From assembly GCA_903953455.1 (NCBI GenBank), contig CAJBJW010000293.1, positions 1 to 11,445 of the forward strand: DNA of 11,445 bases, read 5' to 3'. Of this stretch, positions 7,705 through 11,445 are shown in pieces. The notes beneath the pieces are model-generated. The model worked only from the letters and a program-made list of their open reading frames with translations. It searched no databases and was not told where the DNA came from. Position 1 is the stretch's first letter. The number at the start of each line of letters is the position of its first letter. The position numbers and the translations under genes are program-made. The DNA comes from an uncultured Pseudomonadota bacterium (GTDB lineage Bacteria > Pseudomonadota > Gammaproteobacteria > Methylococcales > Methylomonadaceae).

Positions 7705-8580
7705 TTACAGTGCGCCTGCTTGATGCATCGCTGCACGAACAGGCTCAAAACACTCTTCTGTGAGCCATGTTAGAGGTAAACGAATTCCTTTTTGCATTAA
7801 ACCCATTTCAGCTACTGCCCATTTTACGGGAATGGGGTTTGCTTGAATAAATAAAGTCTTATGTAGCTCGGCTAGTTTTGTATCAATGTCAGCGGCAATT
7901 TCCGCATTCCCTGCCATCGCCGCTGTAATCATTTCATGGACTAATCGTGGCGCAACATTTCCGCTTACCGTAATGCTACCATTGCCACCGAGTAAACAAA
8001 ATTCGCGGCTAGTGGCATCGTCACCCGTGTAAATAGCAAAATCAGGCGATGTTAAATCGCGAATTTGTTTTACACGCGATAAATCCCCCGTCGCTTCTTT
8101 TACGCCAACAATATTAGCTATTTTAGACAGACGTCCAATGGTTTCCGGCAACATATCGCAAGCAGTTCTGCCAGGGACGTTGTACAAAATTTGCGCAATA
8201 TCGACAGCCTCTGCAATGGCTTTGTAGTGTAAATACAGTCCTTCTTGCGTAGGTTTGTTGTAGTAAGGCGTCACAATTAAACACGCATCGGCGCCAAGTT
8301 CTTTAGCCTTGCGCGTTAAATTAATGGCTTCTGTGGTGGAATTGGATCCCGTGCCAGCAATGACTGGAATGCGTCCAGCCACTTGTTTGACGATAAATTT
8401 AATGACGTCGCAATGTTCTTCTTCACTTAATGTTGCCGACTCGCCAGTTGTGCCTACAGCAACCAGTGCGTCAGTTCCTTGTGCAATATGAAATTCACAC
8501 AATGCTGCTAAACTGTCGGTATCGATAACACCGTTGTTATCCATGGGGGTCACTAACGCAACGATACTACCTTGAATCAT
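7705..8580 (-). CDS. dapA: 4-hydroxy-tetrahydrodipicolinate synthase
   Basis: A 291-residue TIM-barrel class I aldolase that condenses pyruvate with L-aspartate semialdehyde, the first committed step toward diaminopimelate (peptidoglycan) and lysine. Residue numbering coincides with E. coli: T44/T45 in GTTGES, Y107 in TPYYNKP, Y133 and R138 in YNVPGRT, and Schiff-base K161 in VKEATGD, so the catalytic set is complete. In the lysine-inhibition site S48, A49, H56, N80 and E84 are kept, while position 53 is E instead of the H of E. coli. Length is normal for the family. The ATG at 8580 gives the standard N-terminus; a weak GAGAG lies at 8586-8590. It is the first gene of a dapA-bamC pair, with an extended -10 at 8632-8640, and is divergent from the helicase gene. 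Confidence 0.98.
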   Translation of the reverse strand: MIQGSIVALVTPMDNNGVIDTDSLAALCEFHIAQGTDALVAVGTTGESATLSEEEHCDVIKFIVKQVAGRIPVIAGTGSNSTTEAINLTRKAKELGADACLIVTPYYNKPTQEGLYLHYKAIAEAVDIAQILYNVPGRTACDMLPETIGRLSKIANIVGVKEATGDLSRVKQIRDLTSPDFAIYTGDDATSREFCLLGGNGSITVSGNVAPRLVHEMITAAMAGNAEIAADIDTKLAELHKTLFIQANPIPVKWAVAEMGLMQKGIRLPLTWLTEECFEPVRAAMHQAGAL

Positions 8581-8631
8581 GAAAGCTCTCTAATTTGAGG
8601 GATTGAAAATGAAATGATCTAACTTAAGTAT

Positions 8632-8640
8632 ATTATAACA
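8632..8640 (-). promoter_or_regulatory. Extended -10 promoter of dapA-bamC
   Basis: On the minus strand the sequence is TGTTATAAT, a perfect -10 hexamer with a TGn extension, identical to the element in front of the FUN14 gene. No good -35 is present at 16-18 bases. The inferred start near 8625 gives a leader of about 45 bases before the dapA ATG. Confidence 0.5.
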
Positions 8641-8664
8641 AGCAAATCCTTAAAAATGGCTAAA

Positions 8665-8695
8665 TTAGCAGAATAGCTTGCAAATGCGCTATAAT
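8665..8695 (+). promoter_or_regulatory. Candidate promoter of the DEAD-box helicase gene
   Basis: There is a consensus TATAAT at 8690-8695. The best -35-like hexamer is TTAGCA (8665-8670), four of six matches with a long 19-base spacer. The inferred transcript start near 8702 leaves a leader of about 60 bases before the ATG at 8762. The element lies inside a possible in-frame upstream extension of the gene, which argues against that extension being translated. Confidence 0.45.
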
Positions 8696-8723
8696 TTGGC
8701 TATTGGAAACAATTATCCTCCCC

Positions 8724-8736
8724 GCGCTATCAGCGC
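8724..8736 (+). promoter_or_regulatory. Small leader hairpin upstream of the helicase gene
   Basis: GCGCT (8724-8728) and AGCGC (8732-8736) form a perfect five-base stem with a three-base loop. It is preceded by CCTCCCC (8717-8723), complementary to Shine-Dalgarno-like sequence. The ribosome site of the gene, AGG at 8753-8755, is six bases from the ATG. Cold-shock helicase genes often have structured leaders, but this stem is short and any role is speculative. Confidence 0.3.
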
Positions 8737-8761
8737 ATTCAAATTATGCAACAGGTACATT

Positions 8762-10612
8762 ATGTCTAACGATACATCCCCTCCATTGTCATTTCGTGAT
8801 TTAGGTCTTATTGAGCCGCTTTTTAAAGCGCTCAAAGACATTGGTTACGAAACGCCCTCTCCCATTCAAGCGCAGACCATTCCTTATATTCTCGACGGTA
8901 AAGACGTTTTGGGGCAAGCTCAAACTGGTACCGGTAAAACAGCGGCTTTCGCGTTGCCTATCTTGTCACGTATTGACTTAAAACAAAAAGAACCCCAAGT
9001 ATTAGTTTTAGCGCCAACACGTGAATTAGCTATTCAGGTGGCTGAAGCGTTTCAGCGTTATGCGTCACACATGAAAGATTTTCACGTTCTGCCAATTTAC
9101 GGTGGACAAGATTATGGAACGCAGTTGCGCCAACTCAAACGCGGTGCACAAGTTGTGGTTGGAACACCTGGGCGTGTTATGGATCACATGCGCAAAGGCA
9201 CCTTGAAGCTCGAACACTTAAAGTTTTTAGTGCTTGATGAAGCGGATGAAATGCTTCGAATGGGCTTTATTGATGATGTGGAATGGATTTTAGATCAAAC
9301 ACCTGAAAATCGCCAAATTGCGTTATTTTCAGCGACCATGCCAACAGCTATTCGCAAAATTGCGCAAGAATATTTGCATGAGCCCGAACACGTTACCATT
9401 AAAGTGACGACAGCGTCTGCGGAAAATATTCGTCAGCGTTACTGGCTAGTTAGCGGTGTGCATAAATTAGATGCGTTAACACGTATTTTGGAAGCCGAAA
9501 CCTTTGAAGGCATGATTATTTTCGTGCGGACCAAAACGGCGACGATTGAACTGGCTGAAAAATTGGAAGCGCGTGGCTATTCTGCGGCAGCCATTAACGG
9601 CGATATGTCGCAAAGTTTGCGTGAACGCGCGATTAGTCATTTAAAAAATGGCAAACTCGATATTTTAATTGCCACAGACGTTGCGGCGCGTGGACTTGAT
9701 GTTGACAGAATTACACACGTTTTAAACTACGATATTCCCTACGACACTGAATCTTACGTTCACCGTATTGGTCGTACAGGCCGCGCAGGACGTACTGGTG
9801 ATGCGATTTTATTTATCGCACCGCGTGAGCGCAAATTGTTAATGAATATCGAACGCGCAACAAAGCAAAAAGTTGAGCAAATGGATCTGCCTTCAACAGA
9901 AATCATTAACAACAAACGTATTAACCGCTTTAAACAAAATATTACCGATACCCTTGCCGCGCAAGAACTCAGTTTCTTTACGCAGTTAATTGAGCAATAT
10001 GAGCGCGAACATAACGTGACTGCACTTGAAATTGCCGCGGCGCTTGCGAAATTAGTGCAAGGTGATGAGCCATTATTGATGTCACCACCTAAAAAAGTAT
10101 CAGATCGTGACCGTGATCGTGATGAGCGTCCAGCACGTAAAGATCCTCGCTCAGAAGGGCGTGGCGCGGTGCGTGGTGAGCGTCCTGCAAGACGTGGTGA
10201 AGAACGTGTTGAGCGTCGTCCTAAGCGTGACTTTGGTGGCGCGAATATCGAAATGGAAACTTTCCGTATTGAAGTAGGTCATGCACACGGCGTAAAACCC
10301 GGTAATATTGTGGGCGCGATTGCTAACGAAACAGGCATTGATGGCGACCATATTGCACGAATTCGTATTGAAGATGATTACAGTACGGTGGAGTTGCCTG
10401 CAGGTATGCCTAAAGAATTATTACAAGAGTTGCGTAAAGTTCGCGTAGCGGGTCAACTTTTAAATATTTCAAGTGTTGCAGGTGGGAGTAGCGCAGGTAA
10501 ACCATCAGAAGGAAAAAAGTTTCCAAAATTTGATGATGGCGCGAAAAAAGACAAAGCTAAAAAACGTTTAAGCTCAACCTCACGTCGTGCGAAAGAGCCT
10601 AGCGACGTTTAA
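8762..10612 (+). CDS. deaD: DEAD-box ATP-dependent RNA helicase (DeaD/CsdA type)
   Basis: A 616-residue cytoplasmic RNA helicase with the full motif set: Q-motif region (F11 to Q36), motif I AQTGTGKT (53-60), Ia PTREL (85-89), TPGR (135-138), II DEAD (159-162), III SAT (190-192), and VI HRIGRTGRAG (334-343). After the two RecA-like domains comes a dimerisation-like region (about 365-435), an arginine/aspartate-rich linker (about 446-490) with two ERPAR repeats (455-459, 473-477), a DbpA-like RNA-binding domain (about 497-570), and a lysine-rich tail. This order and length match DeaD/CsdA, which unwinds structured RNA in ribosome assembly and mRNA decay, especially in the cold. The ATG at 8762 is chosen because it starts the family N-terminus, has AGG six bases upstream, and follows the promoter. 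The 28-codon in-frame extension to 8678 overlaps the -10. Monocistronic, ending at a strong terminator. Confidence 0.95.
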   Translation: MSNDTSPPLSFRDLGLIEPLFKALKDIGYETPSPIQAQTIPYILDGKDVLGQAQTGTGKTAAFALPILSRIDLKQKEPQVLVLAPTRELAIQVAEAFQRYASHMKDFHVLPIYGGQDYGTQLRQLKRGAQVVVGTPGRVMDHMRKGTLKLEHLKFLVLDEADEMLRMGFIDDVEWILDQTPENRQIALFSATMPTAIRKIAQEYLHEPEHVTIKVTTASAENIRQRYWLVSGVHKLDALTRILEAETFEGMIIFVRTKTATIELAEKLEARGYSAAAINGDMSQSLRERAISHLKNGKLDILIATDVAARGLDVDRITHVLNYDIPYDTESYVHRIGRTGRAGRTGDAILFIAPRERKLLMNIERATKQKVEQMDLPSTEIINNKRINRFKQNITDTLAAQELSFFTQLIEQYEREHNVTALEIAAALAKLVQGDEPLLMSPPKKVSDRDRDRDERPARKDPRSEGRGAVRGERPARRGEERVERRPKRDFGGANIEMETFRIEVGHAHGVKPGNIVGAIANETGIDGDHIARIRIEDDYSTVELPAGMPKELLQELRKVRVAGQLLNISSVAGGSSAGKPSEGKKFPKFDDGAKKDKAKKRLSSTSRRAKEPSDV

Positions 10613-10628
10613 TTAAAGTAGCGTCCAT

Positions 10629-10666
10629 AAAAAAAGCCGATACGCAAAAAACGTATCGGCTTTTTT
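10629..10666. terminator. Bidirectional intrinsic terminator between deaD and rpmE
   Basis: A perfect nine-base stem, GCCGATACG (10636-10644) with CGTATCGGC (10652-10660), encloses a seven-base A-rich loop. It is flanked by seven A's on the left (10629-10635) and six T's on the right (10661-10666), so it reads as stem plus U-run on both strands. It lies 17 bases after the helicase stop and 22 bases after the rpmE stop, serving both convergent genes. Confidence 0.92.
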
Positions 10667-10687
10667 GTAAGCAGAAAAAAGAAAATC

Positions 10688-10888
10688 TTATCTGCCGAAT
10701 CGTTTGTTGAATTTATCAACACGACCCGCTGTGTCAACAACGCGTTGTTTCCCTGTATAGAAGGGATGGCAAGATGAACAAACCTCAATTTGTAAATCCT
10801 TAGCCAACGCAGAACCGGTCACAAAAGTATTACCGCAACCACAAGTTACGGTAATTTGTTTATAATTAGGATGAATTTCTGGTTTCAT
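10688..10888 (-). CDS. rpmE: Ribosomal protein bL31, zinc-binding type
   Basis: A 66-residue large-subunit ribosomal protein L31, located at the 50S/30S interface. It begins MKPEIHPNY and keeps the four cysteines of the zinc-binding (C+) form, C16, C18, C37 and C40, within CGCG and CSSCHPFYTGK. It ends with the typical GRVDKFNKRFGR. The zinc-free paralogue (YkgM type) lacks these cysteines, so this is the standard form. The ATG at 10888 is chosen over an in-frame TTG seven codons upstream because it matches the universal L31 N-terminus. No clear Shine-Dalgarno precedes it. A minus-strand promoter (10938-10966) would give a leader of about 42 bases. It ends at the shared two-way terminator, so it is probably a single-gene unit. 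Confidence 0.97.
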   Translation of the reverse strand: MKPEIHPNYKQITVTCGCGNTFVTGSALAKDLQIEVCSSCHPFYTGKQRVVDTAGRVDKFNKRFGR

Positions 10889-10916
10889 AGTATTTTCGCA
10901 TTGCCACAAACGGGCA

Positions 10917-10942
10917 TTGATAAGTAAAAAACTGGGTATGAT
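10917..10942 (+). promoter_or_regulatory. Weak candidate promoter of the exonuclease III gene
   Basis: TTGATA (10917-10922) and TATGAT (10937-10942) each match consensus at five of six positions, but the 14-base spacer is shorter than normal (about 16-18). The -10 overlaps the minus-strand -10 of rpmE, the two lying in the small palindrome GGTAT-G-ATACC (10935-10945). Confidence 0.25.
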
Positions 10943-10966
10943 ACCGGCTTAACTAACAAATCGCAA
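10938..10966 (-). promoter_or_regulatory. Candidate promoter of rpmE
   Basis: On the minus strand TTGCGA (10966-10961, four of six to consensus) is followed after exactly 17 bases by TATCAT (10943-10938, five of six). The inferred start near 10930 fits a short leader before the rpmE ATG at 10888. Confidence 0.42.
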
Positions 10967-10980
10967 TGGATTCATTTTTT

Positions 10981-11445
10981 ATGCGCATTATTACATTTAA
11001 CGCAAACGGCATTCGCTCCGCTGAGCGTAAAGGATTTTTTACATGGTTAGCGCAGCAGAATGCGGACTTTGTCTGTATTCAAGAAACAAAAGCGCAAATT
11101 GCGCAACTCGATGCTAGTGTGTTTCACCCAGAATCTTATCATTGTTTTTATCATGATGCGCAAAAAAAGGGCTATAGCGGGGTCGCGCTTTATTGCCGAG
11201 AAAAACCCGATGAAGTCATTTACGGCATAGGTGATCAGGAGATTGATTTTGAAGGTCGCTATATTGAAGCGCGACTGGGAAATCTGAGTGTTATATCGCT
11301 TTATTTACCTTCTGGATCATCGGGCGATCTGCGCCAAACATTCAAATATGGTGTACTTGAGAAATTTCGAGCGCATTTGCATACGTTGGAAAAAACAGGT
11401 CGAGATATTGTGATTTGTGGTGATTGGAATATTGCTCACAAACCC
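10981..11445 (+). CDS. xth: Exodeoxyribonuclease III (AP endonuclease), 3' end cut by window
   Basis: The first 155 codons of an exonuclease III/AP endonuclease of the EEP (exonuclease-endonuclease-phosphatase) fold, which cleaves DNA 5' of abasic sites and removes 3' blocks in base-excision repair. Visible motifs: the start MRIITFNANGIRSA with N7; VCIQETK with metal-binding E35; YSGVALY at about 65-71; LYLPSG at 107-112 with Y108; and ICGDWNIAHKP ending the window, with D148 and N150 of the catalytic centre. The remaining third, including the C-terminal SDH catalytic motif, lies beyond the edge (family length about 255-270). The ATG at 10981 gives the standard family start. An in-frame ATG at 10966 (adding MDSFF) is possible but lies in the rpmE promoter and has no better ribosome site. 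The YLPSG form suggests the branch found in many Proteobacteria rather than the YFPQG form of E. coli XthA. Confidence 0.93.
   Translation, partial: MRIITFNANGIRSAERKGFFTWLAQQNADFVCIQETKAQIAQLDASVFHPESYHCFYHDAQKKGYSGVALYCREKPDEVIYGIGDQEIDFEGRYIEARLGNLSVISLYLPSGSSGDLRQTFKYGVLEKFRAHLHTLEKTGRDIVICGDWNIAHKP

Noticed and set aside
7704..7748. 15-codon N-terminal extension of the BamC-like protein
   Set aside because: It overlaps the dapA end and would place charged and polar residues before the lipoprotein signal. The ATG at 7703 gives a normal signal peptide and lipobox.
8678..8761. 28-codon N-terminal extension of the helicase
   Set aside because: It contains the TATAAT promoter element and does not resemble the family. 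The ATG at 8762 has its own AGG and starts the standard N-terminus.
10889..10909. Seven-codon extension of L31 from a TTG codon
   Set aside because: L31 proteins begin at the MKxxIHPxY motif, which is encoded from the ATG at 10888.
1..11445. Mobile element, defence island or CRISPR array
   Set aside because: All long frames are core metabolic, ribosomal, repair or membrane genes with intact motifs. No transposase, integrase, toxin-antitoxin, nuclease cluster or spaced direct repeats were seen.

Overview
The window looks like a chromosomal, housekeeping stretch from a moderately AT-rich gammaproteobacterium. The best evidence is the tight dapA-bamC pair, an arrangement typical of Gammaproteobacteria. 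It is supported by a long biosynthetic SpeA-type arginine decarboxylase, a single-chain PurL of about 1290 residues, a DeaD/CsdA-type RNA helicase with a DbpA-like C-terminal domain, and a zinc-type ribosomal protein L31. I cannot name the genus. A sulfur-oxidiser-like lineage (Thiotrichales/Beggiatoa type) is only an impression from the sequence style. There are no tRNA or rRNA genes, transposases, integrases, phage genes or CRISPR repeats.

Layout, left to right. Positions 7-1854 (minus): speA, with a GTG start and a good Shine-Dalgarno. Positions 2030-2353 (plus): a 107-residue FUN14-family membrane protein with its own extended -10 promoter. Positions 2357-2941 (minus): a DedA-family membrane protein whose stop lies three bases from the FUN14 stop. 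Positions 2965-3023: an imperfect inverted repeat between dedA and purL. Positions 3039-6902 (minus): purL. Positions 6903-7022: a very AT-rich gap. Positions 7023-7703 (minus): a short BamC-like lipoprotein. Positions 7705-8580 (minus): dapA, one base upstream of bamC. Positions 8581-8761: a divergent promoter region. Positions 8762-10612 (plus): the DEAD-box helicase. Positions 10629-10666: a two-way terminator shared with rpmE. Positions 10688-10888 (minus): rpmE. From 10981 to the window end (plus): the first 155 codons of an exonuclease III gene, cut by the window edge.

The genes serve separate core functions. SpeA makes agmatine for polyamines. DapA starts the lysine/diaminopimelate branch that feeds peptidoglycan. 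BamC belongs to the outer-membrane beta-barrel assembly machine. PurL performs the fourth step of purine synthesis. The helicase, L31 and exonuclease III act in RNA remodelling, the ribosome and DNA repair. DedA and FUN14 are small inner-membrane proteins; the FUN14 protein has no assigned bacterial function.

I found no convincing undescribed system. The points most worth a second look are the single-domain BamC, the tail-to-tail FUN14/DedA pair, the symmetric -10 element between rpmE and xth, and the imperfect hairpin upstream of dedA.
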